DNA of 41,504 nucleotides. Origin: Bacteroidales bacterium (lineage in GTDB: Bacteria; Bacteroidota; Bacteroidia; Bacteroidales; UBA1556). Under the pieces are notes generated by a model. The model saw only the letters and a list, made by a program, of their open reading frames with translations, was not told the DNA's origin and searched no databases. The position numbers and the translations under genes were made by a program. Within the stretch, counting starts at the first letter, position 1, and each line of letters opens with the position of its first letter. The DNA is taken from NCBI GenBank assembly GCA_027064095.1, contig JAMOQI010000050.1, positions 1 to 41,504 on the forward strand. Reading direction: 5' to 3'. Positions 1 to 8,441 of the stretch are shown here, piece by piece.

Positions 1-41
1 GATTCTGCTGTTATCACTGTTTATAATTTACCTAATGTACA
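1..41 (+). repeat. DNA-level copy of an Ig-module boundary (pairs with 691-731)
   Basis: Bases 1-41 and 691-731 match at 38 of 41 positions. Both encode the end of one Ig-like module and the start of the next (DSAV-I-V-x-NLPNVQ). Such near-identity in DNA, not only in protein, suggests recent duplication or gene conversion between repeats in the surface-protein gene. The two copies lie 690 bases apart, a multiple of three, so exchange between them would keep the reading frame. Confidence 0.75.
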
Positions 42-3000
42 AATAACACCTTCCAATCCTGCAATTTGTTATGGCGATTCAGCACACTTAACTGCCAGTG
101 GTGCTATAATGTATTCCTGGTATCCCGGTGCTAGTGTAAGTAGTACAAATACTATTTCTACTTGGGCATCTCCTTTGATGAACACCTCTATTATTGTTAG
201 CGGTACTGATACTCACAATTGTATTAATAGAGATACTGTTAACTTAATAGTTCACCCTGATATTGTTCCAAATGTTACACCTTCATATGACAGTATTTGC
301 TATGGTTTATCTACTAACCTAAGCGCAAGCGGTGGGGTAAATTATCAATGGTCTCCTGCTACAGGATTATCAAATACAAATATGGCTAATGTTATTGCCA
401 GTCCTTTATCTGATCAAACTTATAAGCTTAAAGTTTATGATGCTTTTAATTGTGTCGACAGCATAGATGTTGATATAACTGTTCTTAGCTTACCAAATGT
501 GCAGCTTAATGCAGTATCAGCAATTTGTATTTACGACACAACTTATATGTGGGCTCAAGGTGCTCAAAGTTATGTTTGGAGCCCGAATATTAATCTTAGC
601 AATTTAAATGGTGATACTATTTATTGCAACCCACAATCTACACAGAAATATTTTGTTCAAGGTACTGATAGCTTAGGATGTATTAATACAGATTCTGCTG
701 TTATTATTGTTAATAATTTACCTAATGTACAGGCAAGTATATTGGATACCGCTATTTGTATTGGAGAAAACACCACTCTAAGTGCTTCTGGAGCAATTTT
801 GTATAATTGGTATCCAAATATTGCACTATCTTCTACAACCACAAATCAAGTTATTACAAGTACGACTACAACTATGTGGTACTACCTAATTGGTACCGAT
901 GCAAATGCATGTGTAAATAGTGATTCTGTTGAAGTTGTTGTTAGGCCTAGACCTATATTAAATATTACATCAACTGACAGTGTATTATGCTCAGGTTATC
1001 ATTTAGGATTAACAGGCCATAGTAATATGAATCCAACAACAATGATTTGGAGTACAGGAGATACCTCTACTATTTCTAGCGACAATCCAACCGCAAATAC
1101 AACTTATCAACTAAAAGGAATAAACATATATAATTGTGCTGATAGTACAACTATTGATATTCAAGTAAATCCATTCCCTGTATTGCATATTCAGAATGAC
1201 ACAATAATTTGCTTTGGAGACAGTATTTCTGCTCAAACATCATGCAATTTAATGAATTTAACATATCTATGGAGCACCGGCGACACAGTCTTATGTATAC
1301 CATTCCATCCTACTTATGACTCTACATATACTCTTGTAGCAACAGATTCCATAGGCTGCTCTGACACTATAAATACAACAATACGTGTACAATCAAAAGC
1401 GGGTTTAAATTTATCCTCTAACTCAAATCCAATTTGCTCAGGATCATTGCTTACTTTAACGGCAAATACTATTTATCCAATGTCTAATTATCAGTGGAAT
1501 ATAGGAAATTCAACAATGTCAAACAATTATTATCCAACAACTAATTCTAGTTTTAATGTAATTGCCACAGACAGTATAGGTTGTACATATCACGATAGTA
1601 TATACATCCAGGTAAACCCTATTCCTGTTCTACAAGTTAGTTCACAGCCCGGATTTATTTGTATTGGAGATACAGCTCAACTAAGTATAAGTTCCTCTGT
1701 AAATCCAATAAATATATTCTGGAGCAATACAGGGCAAACTAGTCAAACCATTAGTGTAAATCCAACACAAACTACAACATATAATATATTAGGTTCAGAT
1801 AGTATAGGATGTGCAGATACTACTTCAATAACATTAACGGTATATGATTTACCTGTATTGCAGATGAATCCTAACCCAGCAGAAATATGTTTCGGGGATT
1901 CTATTTACTTACAAACTATTAGTAATCATACTATAACAAGTTATATTTGGAATGATAATACTCAGCAAGCAAATAATTGGGTAAATCCAACTTCTACAAG
2001 TACATTTTCAGTAACAGCAACAGACAATCATGGCTGTATTAATGACACGCAGAAAGTTGTAGTTGTTCATCCAAATCCTGTTATTCAGATTTCTCCTACA
2101 ACGGATACAATTTGTAGTTATGATAGTACTCAATTGACAATCAGTACTAATATACCCGCTCAAAATATTTTATGGAGTGATGGGAACACACATTATAATC
2201 CATATTTCAGTCCAATGACAAGTACTTATTATTCAACAATATTAACTGATACTAATGGATGTTTTGGATATGACACAGCATTTATATATGTAATACAACG
2301 ACCAACAGCTACATTTACTGCTCAATCACCGATTTGTAGTATTGATAGTTCAAAGATTCGGTATTTAGGAAATGCAAGCTCCAACGCAGCTGTTAATTGG
2401 GATTTTGGAACTGCTAACAGTGTTTCCGGTAGCGGTTTGGCAGATCACTATGCAAGATGGAATAAATCAGGAATATATAAAATCACTTTAGATGTAACAG
2501 AAAATGGCTGTACCAGTTTTCCAGACACATCTTTTGTTACCGTATTTGATAGCCCTGAAGTTGAAATATCAGCAATAGATACAAGTGTTTGTGATTCTTT
2601 TGCAGTTAATTTTACAGGATTACCATCAGGAATGAGTTCGTATTTATGGAATTTTGGTGACCCATTAGCTCTGGGAGCCGATACTTCTAATTTGCAAAAT
2701 CCAAGCTATACTTATCATTCTGGAGGAAGCTATGGTGTTAGTTTAAACGTTGTTAGTCCGGAAGGATGCCCGGGATACTTATATATAAACTCTATGATTG
2801 ACGTTCATCCTTTGCCAATTGCGGATTTTATAGTTAGTCCACAAGTTTCATATTCTAATAATCCTATAGTACACTTCTATGATAAATCAAGTAATGATGT
2901 TATATATTGGGAATGGGATTTTGGAAATCCACAGAGTGGTATTTATAATTATTCAAATAACGCAAATCCATATCATATATATCAGACCAAAGGAACTTTC

Positions 3001-3360
3001 TTCACACAATTAGTAGTGAAGAATCAATGGGGCTGCTCTGATACGTCTTATAATCAAGTAATTATAGAAAATGGTCCAACTTTTTATATTCCAGATGCAT
3101 TTACGCCTAATGGTGACGGTCTTAATGATAATTTTATTCCTATAGGAACTGACTTTATTGAAGATTCTTATGAGATATATATTTTTGACAGGTGGGGCAG
3201 TAAAGTATTTGAATCACATGATTACAATCATCAATGGGACGGTAAGCATTATAAAAAAGGGCAAGAATTACCTGATGGCGTATATTCATATATAATTTAC
3301 GTTACAGATATTCATGATGTCAAAAGAAAATTTGTTGGAAGTATTGTAATGTTTAGATAG
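1..3360 (+). CDS. 3' part of a giant Ig-like/PKD repeat surface protein with a type B T9SS C-terminal domain
   Basis: The frame is open from base 1, so the gene starts before the window; the ATG at 109 is internal. About 1119 residues are visible. They form roughly 13 beta-sandwich repeats of 75-90 residues. Most have a cysteine near the start (ICYGDS, ICIGEN, ICFGDS and similar), a Trp in a YxW or LW strand, and a second cysteine in a D-x-x-G-C turn, suggesting one disulfide per module. The last three repeats resemble PKD domains (WDFG, WNFGD, WEWDFGN). The final ~90 residues start at FYIPDAFTPNGDGLNDNF and contain YEIYIFDRWGSKVFES and W-D-G. This is the gliding-motility-associated C-terminal domain used by class B type IX secretion cargo. 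Known for the family: such proteins are exported through the T9SS and are often adhesins or matrix proteins. Ligand and N-terminus cannot be seen. No operon partner follows; the next gene is convergent. Confidence 0.9.
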   Translation, partial: DSAVITVYNLPNVQITPSNPAICYGDSAHLTASGAIMYSWYPGASVSSTNTISTWASPLMNTSIIVSGTDTHNCINRDTVNLIVHPDIVPNVTPSYDSICYGLSTNLSASGGVNYQWSPATGLSNTNMANVIASPLSDQTYKLKVYDAFNCVDSIDVDITVLSLPNVQLNAVSAICIYDTTYMWAQGAQSYVWSPNINLSNLNGDTIYCNPQSTQKYFVQGTDSLGCINTDSAVIIVNNLPNVQASILDTAICIGENTTLSASGAILYNWYPNIALSSTTTNQVITSTTTTMWYYLIGTDANACVNSDSVEVVVRPRPILNITSTDSVLCSGYHLGLTGHSNMNPTTMIWSTGDTSTISSDNPTANTTYQLKGINIYNCADSTTIDIQVNPFPVLHIQNDTIICFGDSISAQTSCNLMNLTYLWSTGDTVLCIPFHPTYDSTYTLVATDSIGCSDTINTTIRVQSKAGLNLSSNSNPICSGSLLTLTANTIYPMSNYQWNIGNSTMSNNYYPTTNSSFNVIATDSIGCTYHDSIYIQVNPIPVLQVSSQPGFICIGDTAQLSISSSVNPINIFWSNTGQTSQTISVNPTQTTTYNILGSDSIGCADTTSITLTVYDLPVLQMNPNPAEICFGDSIYLQTISNHTITSYIWNDNTQQANNWVNPTSTSTFSVTATDNHGCINDTQKVVVVHPNPVIQISPTTDTICSYDSTQLTISTNIPAQNILWSDGNTHYNPYFSPMTSTYYSTILTDTNGCFGYDTAFIYVIQRPTATFTAQSPICSIDSSKIRYLGNASSNAAVNWDFGTANSVSGSGLADHYARWNKSGIYKITLDVTENGCTSFPDTSFVTVFDSPEVEISAIDTSVCDSFAVNFTGLPSGMSSYLWNFGDPLALGADTSNLQNPSYTYHSGGSYGVSLNVVSPEGCPGYLYINSMIDVHPLPIADFIVSPQVSYSNNPIVHFYDKSSNDVIYWEWDFGNPQSGIYNYSNNANPYHIYQTKGTFFTQLVVKNQWGCSDTSYNQVIIENGPTFYIPDAFTPNGDGLNDNFIPIGTDFIEDSYEIYIFDRWGSKVFESHDYNHQWDGKHYKKGQELPDGVYSYIIYVTDIHDVKRKFVGSIVMFR

Positions 3361-3441
3361 ATATTTTTTTATTAAGAATGATATTAGTAATAGGAAGAGT
3401 TCTTCCCAATTATGTAAATGTTTATAAAGCTCAAAATTCAA

Positions 3442-4680
3442 CTAATTATTATTCAAAAAAGTTTTGCTAAGCCTATTAATGGGAATAATTACAGCAATCA
3501 TAGAAACACTTAATACAACAGCCAAAACAGCAAGCAAATCCATACCTCTAAGTTCCACAGGAAATGAATCAACAATGAAGGAACCTTGCATAGGGACAAA
3601 GTGAAACGTATCTTGCAGAAAAACAAATATTGACCCTAAAACAAGTCCCAACAAAGCACCACTGAGCGTTACAAGAAAACCTTCATAAAGGAATATCCTC
3701 TTTATCATCCGGTTTGTTGCTCCCATAAAGCTAAGGTTAAAAATATCATCTTGCTTATCAATAATTAAAACACTCAATGCACCTACTAAGTTGAAGGTGG
3801 CAATAAATAATATAAAAGAAAGAATCATAAAGCTACTCCATTTTTCAGACTTCATAATATTATACATAATAGCATTCTGTTGCTTTCTGTTTTTCACAGA
3901 GTATTCCTTTCCTAGCAGATCTTGCAATTTTGATTGTAATTTATCAGTAGAGTAATCATTATTTGTTGCAATAACAATTGAAGTATATTTATTGGTAAGC
4001 CCCATTAATTTTTGGACAAAATCAAGAGAGCAGATTACTAATTTATCATCCAATTCCTGTTGAATACCAAAAACGCCATAAGGAAGTGCATTTTCAATAT
4101 TAACAGCATTAAGAGGGTTTAAAATAGGGTCTACATCTATTTTAGGAAAATAAAAATGAATGGGATTATCAAAATCATTTAGGTGAATCTGCAAACGAGA
4201 GGCCACGCCATTACCAAGCACAGCATATTGATGATTATTGCTTTTAAGTAAAAATACTCCATCAATAATTTTACTTTCTATTTGCGTTGTTCTCTTATAA
4301 TTATCATCTACACCTCTAACTAATGCAATAAACTCTCTGGGATTTTCATCTTCCAATGCAGGGAAATATTTCAATAATACATTATCTTCCAGAACTTTGC
4401 TTAAATATTTTACTTCTTTATACTCTTTAATAGTTTCAAAAGGAAAACTATCCTGTGTAATATATTTATTATTAATAGGTTTAATTACTAAATCAGAACT
4501 AACAGACTGTTCCATAGAACCTACGAGAGTTTCAAGCCCATTGAAAACCGACATAATTATTATCAGCGCCATAGTTCCAACAGCTACAAGTCCCACAGAA
4601 ATAGCAGTAATAATATTAATGGCATTATGAGATTTCTTAGCAATCAAATACCGCCTTGAAATATAAAACGCAAGATTCAT
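3442..4680 (-). CDS. FtsX/LolC-LolE-type ABC transporter permease
   Basis: 412 residues, the usual size for a LolC/E-like permease. A basic N-terminus (YISRRYLIAKKSHNAIN) precedes the first membrane segment at about 20-48 (AISVGLVAVGTMALIIIMSVFNG). A periplasmic domain of roughly 220 residues follows, then three C-terminal membrane segments from about 275 to 405. This is the FtsX/MacB permease topology with one N-terminal and three C-terminal helices. Known for the family: with a LolD-type ATPase these proteins release lipoproteins from the inner membrane, and relatives do other mechanotransmission jobs. No ATPase gene lies beside it, so the partner must be encoded elsewhere. The gene converges on the surface-protein gene with an 81-base gap. 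A weak -7-like box (TACTTTTA on the minus strand, 4697-4704) lies just upstream. LolC/E is the best call; exact substrate is inferred from family only. Confidence 0.85.
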   Translation of the reverse strand: MNLAFYISRRYLIAKKSHNAINIITAISVGLVAVGTMALIIIMSVFNGLETLVGSMEQSVSSDLVIKPINNKYITQDSFPFETIKEYKEVKYLSKVLEDNVLLKYFPALEDENPREFIALVRGVDDNYKRTTQIESKIIDGVFLLKSNNHQYAVLGNGVASRLQIHLNDFDNPIHFYFPKIDVDPILNPLNAVNIENALPYGVFGIQQELDDKLVICSLDFVQKLMGLTNKYTSIVIATNNDYSTDKLQSKLQDLLGKEYSVKNRKQQNAIMYNIMKSEKWSSFMILSFILFIATFNLVGALSVLIIDKQDDIFNLSFMGATNRMIKRIFLYEGFLVTLSGALLGLVLGSIFVFLQDTFHFVPMQGSFIVDSFPVELRGMDLLAVLAVVLSVSMIAVIIPINRLSKTFLNNN

Positions 4681-5014
4681 AATTAATAATTTGGCGTAAA
4701 AGTAAACAAATAGAAGATATTTACACCTATAAAATATTAACTTTCATAATTCACTTAAAATAATACATAATCATAATTAACCATTTAACTGATTAGTCTT
4801 CGATATTTCATACAAATTGATTAATCATTTATAAACGCTTAGGTAATAACCAAAAACTGACTAAAGTGAGCAGTATACTTACAAAGTAACAATAAAAAAC
4901 ATTTGAAATTGTTATAAAAGCAATGAACTGATAAAAACAGATATTATGTTAATATTAAAAAGTAATAATAATTATGTATATTGATATTTTTTTGTACTTT
5001 AGCGCTCTGATTTT
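4681..5014. other. AT-rich intergenic region with divergent promoters
   Basis: About 330 bases between the permease gene (minus) and the tRNA (plus). I see no open frame with coding character and no strong hairpin. The left end should hold the permease promoter and the right end the tRNA promoter. Confidence 0.6.
4995..5002 (+). promoter_or_regulatory. Probable -7 box of the tRNA-Ser promoter
   Basis: TACTTTAG, one mismatch from the Bacteroidota consensus TAnnTTTG, ends 12 bases before the first base of the tRNA. No clear -33 TTG stands at the expected distance. Confidence 0.35.
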
Positions 5015-5102
5015 GGAGAGGTGCTCGAGTGGCTGAAGAGGCACGCCTGGAAAGCGTGTAAACGCGAGAAGTGTTTCGAGGGTTCGAATCCCTCTCTCTC
5101 CG
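5015..5102 (+). tRNA. tRNA-Ser(GGA)
   Basis: Full cloverleaf of 88 bases. The acceptor strand GGAGAGG (5015-5021) pairs with TCTCTCC (5095-5101), with one G-T pair, and the discriminator is G5102. The anticodon stem CACGC (5042-5046) pairs with GCGTG (5054-5058) around the loop CTGGAAA, giving anticodon GGA (5049-5051), which reads UCC and UCU. A long variable arm, typical of tRNA-Ser, lies before the T arm GAGGG-TTCGAAT-CCCTC (5078-5094). The 3' CCA is not encoded: only CA follows the discriminator. Confidence 0.97.
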
Positions 5103-5132
5103 CAGGAGTAGAATATTATTAAATATTACATA

Positions 5133-5140
5133 TAATTTTG
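5133..5140 (+). promoter_or_regulatory. Putative -7 promoter box of the exbB operon
   Basis: TAATTTTG fits TAnnTTTG exactly and stands 37 bases before the exbB start codon. A -33 TTG at normal spacing is not evident, so confidence is moderate. Confidence 0.45.
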
Positions 5141-5177
5141 AATTTTAAACATTTATAATTAAATCAATAACCAAGTC

Positions 5178-6047
5178 ATGAAAAAACTTTTTGCGTTACT
5201 GACATTAATGGCATTAGTAAGTGTAAGTCCATTAAATCAAACCTATGCTCAAGAGCAATCAGAAGGAGTACAAGTAGAACAAGCTGCAAATGATGCATCA
5301 ACAGAAATGGTTGATTCAACAGCTGTAGCTAATGATTCAACAGCAACAGCTGCAGATAGCGTTGCCACAGAAGAAACCATTGCAACTCCTGATGATGCGG
5401 AACTATTGAAGAAAGATCAAACTTTTCACCAAGTATTAAAAAGATACTTTATAGAAGGTTCAGCAGGTTTTATGTCAACAGTATTATTAGCTTTAATCTT
5501 AGGTCTTGCCTTAGTAATAGAGCGTATTATTTATTTAAATCTTGCAACTACCAACACACGTAAGCTTCTTACAGGAGTTGAAGATGCATTGAAAAACGGT
5601 GGTGTTGAAGCAGCAAAAGATATTTGCCGTGATACCAGAGGACCTGTGGCAAGTATTTTCTATCAAGGTCTAATGAAATACGATGAAGGCTTAGATGCAA
5701 TTGAAAAATCAATTGTTGCCTATGGTAGTGTTCAAATGGGTCGTTTAGAAAAAGGATTATCTTGGATTTCTTTATTTATTGCAATAGCGCCAATGCTTGG
5801 TTTTATGGGGACAGTTATAGGTATGATTAAAGCTTTTGATAGGATTCAAGAAGCTGGTGATATTAACCCAACAGTAGTTGCCGGTGGTATTAAAGTAGCA
5901 CTTTTAACAACCGTATTCGGTTTGATAGTTGCGATTATTCTTCAGATTTTCTATAACTACTTATTATCTAAAATTGATAGTTTAGTAAATGATATGGAAG
6001 ACTCTTCTATTACCTTTATGGATATATTAGCAGAAAACAATAAATAA
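5178..6047 (+). CDS. exbB: ExbB/TolQ/MotA-family proton channel protein
   Basis: 289 residues. Residues 1-24 form a signal-peptide-like segment (MKKLFALLTLMALVSVSPLN, then TYA before QEQ). An acidic Ala/Thr/Asp linker to about 85 follows, then three membrane helices at about 96-120, 195-217 and 238-262. The conserved core is present: PMLGFMGTVIGMIKAF in helix 2 and NPTVVAGGIKVALLTTVFGL around helix 3. Known for the family: ExbB pentamers with ExbD use the proton gradient to drive TonB, Tol or gliding-type machinery. The signal peptide and linker are longer than in E. coli ExbB but common in Bacteroidota. It is the first gene of a four-gene operon (8-base gap to the next). No tonB is present here, so the driven partner is unknown. 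Confidence 0.92.
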   Translation: MKKLFALLTLMALVSVSPLNQTYAQEQSEGVQVEQAANDASTEMVDSTAVANDSTATAADSVATEETIATPDDAELLKKDQTFHQVLKRYFIEGSAGFMSTVLLALILGLALVIERIIYLNLATTNTRKLLTGVEDALKNGGVEAAKDICRDTRGPVASIFYQGLMKYDEGLDAIEKSIVAYGSVQMGRLEKGLSWISLFIAIAPMLGFMGTVIGMIKAFDRIQEAGDINPTVVAGGIKVALLTTVFGLIVAIILQIFYNYLLSKIDSLVNDMEDSSITFMDILAENNK

Positions 6048-6055
6048 GAACAAAA

Positions 6056-6511
6056 ATGGATAAGACAATAGTTAACATAACAAAAGTTTTTACTATCATT
6101 GTAATGGCTGCAGGTGCAGTATTTACAGGTATTGTAATGGCCAATCAATCTGATATGAAAACAAATATTGACTTAGCTAATAAAATATTAGACCCATTCT
6201 TTGGTTTAACTGAGATAGTACTTGGATTAGGAATATTAATTACATTATTATTTGCTTTAGGTCAGTTATTTATGACTCCTAAAGCTGCCATAAGTGCATT
6301 AATAGGTGTTGTGCTTTTAGGTGTATTATATTTAATATCTTACCTAAGTGCATCATCAAGTATTGATGCGCCAGTTTATCAAGAGTTTAATATTACAAGT
6401 AGTGAGTCAAAACTAATCGGATCACTAATGTATTTAGTGTATATACTTGGAGGATTGTCAATATTGGCAATTATCTATTCTGCAATTAATTCATTTTTAT
6501 TAAAGAGATAA
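6056..6511 (+). CDS. Small four-helix membrane protein of the ExbBD operon, unknown function
   Basis: 151 residues with four predicted membrane helices at about 9-28, 47-71, 77-97 and 120-147. The loop at about 98-118 (SASSSIDAPVYQEFNITSSE) is polar and probably outside the cytoplasm. I do not recognise a named domain and see no catalytic motif or signal peptidase site. It sits between exbB (8-base gap) and exbD1 (3-base gap) on the same strand, so co-transcription is almost certain. From memory, similar small membrane proteins occur at this position in other Bacteroidota ExbBD operons. A role as assembly factor or extra subunit of the proton channel complex is inference from context only. 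Confidence 0.85.
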   Translation: MDKTIVNITKVFTIIVMAAGAVFTGIVMANQSDMKTNIDLANKILDPFFGLTEIVLGLGILITLLFALGQLFMTPKAAISALIGVVLLGVLYLISYLSASSSIDAPVYQEFNITSSESKLIGSLMYLVYILGGLSILAIIYSAINSFLLKR

Positions 6512-6514
6512 ATT

Positions 6515-7102
6515 ATGGTTCGTGAAACACCCGAAGTAAGTGCTGGATCCACAGCGGACATTGCTTTCCTACTTCTAATCTTTTTTTTGGTAACTACTAC
6601 TATGGATGTGGATTCGGGAATAGTACGAAAACTGCCACCACCACTACCTAAAGATGCACCAACACCACCTAAGGTAAAGAAACGTAATGTATATACTGTT
6701 CTTATAAACTCTCGTGATATGCTTTTGGTAAATGGGAAAGTTGGAAGTTTGGATTATCTACGTAAGGATGTTAAAGAATTTTTAACTCCTCATGTGCCTG
6801 ACAATCCACAATATCCTGAGACTGAAGAAACAGAATTAGATTTTATTGGTAAATATAATAAATCTAAGGGTATTGTTTCTATGCAAAACGACCGTGGAAC
6901 ATCTTATAAAACTTACATTGCTGTTCAAAATGAGTTAGCAGCAGCTGTAAGAGAGCTGAGAGATGCTTTGTCTAAACAGTATTTTGGAATGGATTTTAAG
7001 ACACTTCTTGATACTGATAAAGATAAAGCTAAAGCTATTCAAAAAGCTGTTCCTATGGCTATATCAGAAGCTGAACCCGTAAACTTTGGAGGAAATAAAT
7101 AA
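6515..7102 (+). CDS. exbD: ExbD/TolR-family biopolymer transport protein 1
   Basis: 195 residues. The short cytoplasmic N-terminus (MVRETPEVSAGSTADIAF) leads into one membrane helix at about 13-32. Asp15 is at the position of the essential proton-carrying Asp of ExbD and TolR. A Pro-rich stretch (PPPLPKDAPTPPK) follows, then a periplasmic domain with a Bacteroidota-specific insertion (about 80-125) before the C-terminal fold. It is longer than E. coli ExbD (141 residues). Three bases separate it from the previous gene, and its stop TAA shares a base with the ATG of the next exbD (TAATG), which suggests translational coupling. Known role: stator partner of ExbB in proton-driven energy transfer to the outer membrane. 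Confidence 0.92.
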   Translation: MVRETPEVSAGSTADIAFLLLIFFLVTTTMDVDSGIVRKLPPPLPKDAPTPPKVKKRNVYTVLINSRDMLLVNGKVGSLDYLRKDVKEFLTPHVPDNPQYPETEETELDFIGKYNKSKGIVSMQNDRGTSYKTYIAVQNELAAAVRELRDALSKQYFGMDFKTLLDTDKDKAKAIQKAVPMAISEAEPVNFGGNK

Positions 7103-7578
7103 TGGCTAAATTTAAAAAAGAAGGTAAAAAGAAACTGCCAGCAGTTTCAACAGCATCATTGCCAGATATTATTTTTATGTTATTGTTCTTCTTTATGGTT
7201 TCTACTGTTATGCGTGAGGTAACTTTAGTAGTTAAAATCAAAGCACCGGAAGCTTCAGAAGTTCAAAAATTAGAAGACAAGTCTCTTGTGAGTTTTATTT
7301 ATATTGGAAAACCTACAAGTGCATTAAGAGCAAAATGGGGTGAGGCAGACAGGATTCAGTTAAATGACGCTTTTGCCGAAGTTAATCAGGTTCGTGATTT
7401 TATATCTTTAAAAGTTGAGAAAATACCGGAGTATAAACGTAAAAAACATATTGTTTCAATGAAAGTTGATGAAAACTCAAAAATGGGTATTGTAACTGAT
7501 GTAAAACAAGAATTACGTAAAGCTAATGCACTAAAAATAAATTATTCTACTCGCAAAATGGCTGTAGAAGAAAAATAG
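7102..7578 (+). CDS. exbD: ExbD/TolR-family biopolymer transport protein 2
   Basis: 158 residues. A Lys-rich cytoplasmic N-terminus (KKEGKKKLPAVSTASLPDI) precedes one membrane helix at about 22-40, with the conserved Asp at residue 22. The periplasmic part ends with VDENSKMGIVTDVKQELRKA, the usual ExbD C-terminal fold. It overlaps exbD1 by one base. Two different ExbD proteins per operon is common in Bacteroidota and suggests a heteromeric stator (inference). A strong terminator follows 21 bases after the stop codon and closes the operon. Confidence 0.92.
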   Translation: MAKFKKEGKKKLPAVSTASLPDIIFMLLFFFMVSTVMREVTLVVKIKAPEASEVQKLEDKSLVSFIYIGKPTSALRAKWGEADRIQLNDAFAEVNQVRDFISLKVEKIPEYKRKKHIVSMKVDENSKMGIVTDVKQELRKANALKINYSTRKMAVEEK

Positions 7579-7919
7579 ATTTTAGATAGATATTTATAGA
7601 AGGCTTCCTAATTGGAGGCCTTTTTTTTTACCATAAATTTATTTATAAAGCAATAATAAATAATTATCTTTAGAAGGAAAGAGTTTATATTATATATTTA
7701 TTATAAGTATCGGGACTAAAGCATGTAAAACAAAACATAGCATCATTATGGTAGGCTTTTGATTAGCCAACAATATTTCCATTTTAGTTTTGTGTAGATG
7801 CTAAGTGTCAAAACATGGCGATATATTCTTATTCTTCAGAGATTTAGCAATGAAGTAAATACAAAGATTAAAGAAAAAGTAAATAGAAAGATAATTTATC
7901 ATTGATTGGAATTTACTTT
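7579..7919. other. Intergenic region between convergent exbD2 and mreD
   Basis: 341 bases with no supported gene. It holds the exbD2 terminator, a likely mreD terminator and, at 7738-7803, a nested pair of inverted repeats: TAGCATC with GATGCTA outside, GGCT with AGCC inside. No frame looks coding. Confidence 0.6.
7600..7629 (+). terminator. Rho-independent terminator of the exbB-exbD operon
   Basis: The stem AAGGCTTCC (7600-7608) pairs with GGAGGCCTT (7614-7622), nine pairs with one G-T, around a 5-base loop. A run of nine T follows (7621-7629). Confidence 0.9.
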
Positions 7920-7921
7920 TT
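7874..7921 (-). terminator. Probable terminator of the purH-mreBCD operon
   Basis: AAAAAGTAAAT (7874-7884) and ATTTACTTTTT (7911-7921) are a perfect 11-bp inverted repeat with a 26-base spacer. Read on the minus strand, the hairpin starts inside the mreD stop codon and ends in TTTTTCTTT. It is AT-rich, so its strength is uncertain. Confidence 0.5.
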
Positions 7922-8441
7922 ACCTGTTGCGTTTAATAGGTTTGAAAAGTATATCAATAATAATAATTAATAAGCTGCTTACTAAGGTGTTAAGCAAAAC
8001 TCTCAACAAAGTGTATCCAAACTCATCAAAACTAAAGGCTTCTACAAAAAAGAAAAACAAATGATGACTAAATATTAAGAAAAAAGTATAAGTGATAAAC
8101 CAAATATAGCCCAAATCGTTAATTCCCGGCATTATACCAGCCTCATAATTCTTGCTAGAATTTATCAAACGGAATGACACAGGGCGCATATAGGCCATAA
8201 AAACTAAAGCAGATGTATGTAAACCAATACTTGCCGTAAAAAGATCAATTATAATTCCCATAATAAAGGCAAGCAATAATGACAAATTTTTATTTGTTTC
8301 GAAAGGTAAGAGAAGAATATAAAGAGGATAAACCATTGGATTTAGCCAACCTCCAAGATTAATTTTATTGAAAATAAAAATTTGCGCCAATATTAAGACA
8401 ATAAAACGAATTAAATTTTGGTATAATATTTTAGAATTCAC
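7920..8441 (-). CDS. mreD: Rod shape-determining protein MreD
   Basis: 173 residues, the family's usual size, and hydrophobic throughout with about five membrane helices. Features include PMVYPLYILLLPFETNKNLSLLLAFIMGIIIDLF near residues 35-68 and a very hydrophobic C-terminal helix before a basic tail (FKPIKRNR). Sequence is weakly conserved in this family; the call rests on topology and on position. Its start overlaps the end of mreC by 11 bases. Known role: inner-membrane partner of MreC and MreB in the elongasome. After it comes a probable terminator and the convergent exbD gene. The PBP2 (mrdA) and rodA genes that often continue this operon in Bacteroidota are absent here. Confidence 0.88.
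   Translation of the reverse strand: MNSKILYQNLIRFIVLILAQIFIFNKINLGGWLNPMVYPLYILLLPFETNKNLSLLLAFIMGIIIDLFTASIGLHTSALVFMAYMRPVSFRLINSSKNYEAGIMPGINDLGYIWFITYTFFLIFSHHLFFFFVEAFSFDEFGYTLLRVLLNTLVSSLLIIIIDILFKPIKRNR

Noticed and set aside
3393-3406. GGAAGAGTTCTTCC palindrome between the convergent surface-protein and permease genes
   Set aside because: The loop is very short and there is no T-run on either strand, so a terminator call is not supported.
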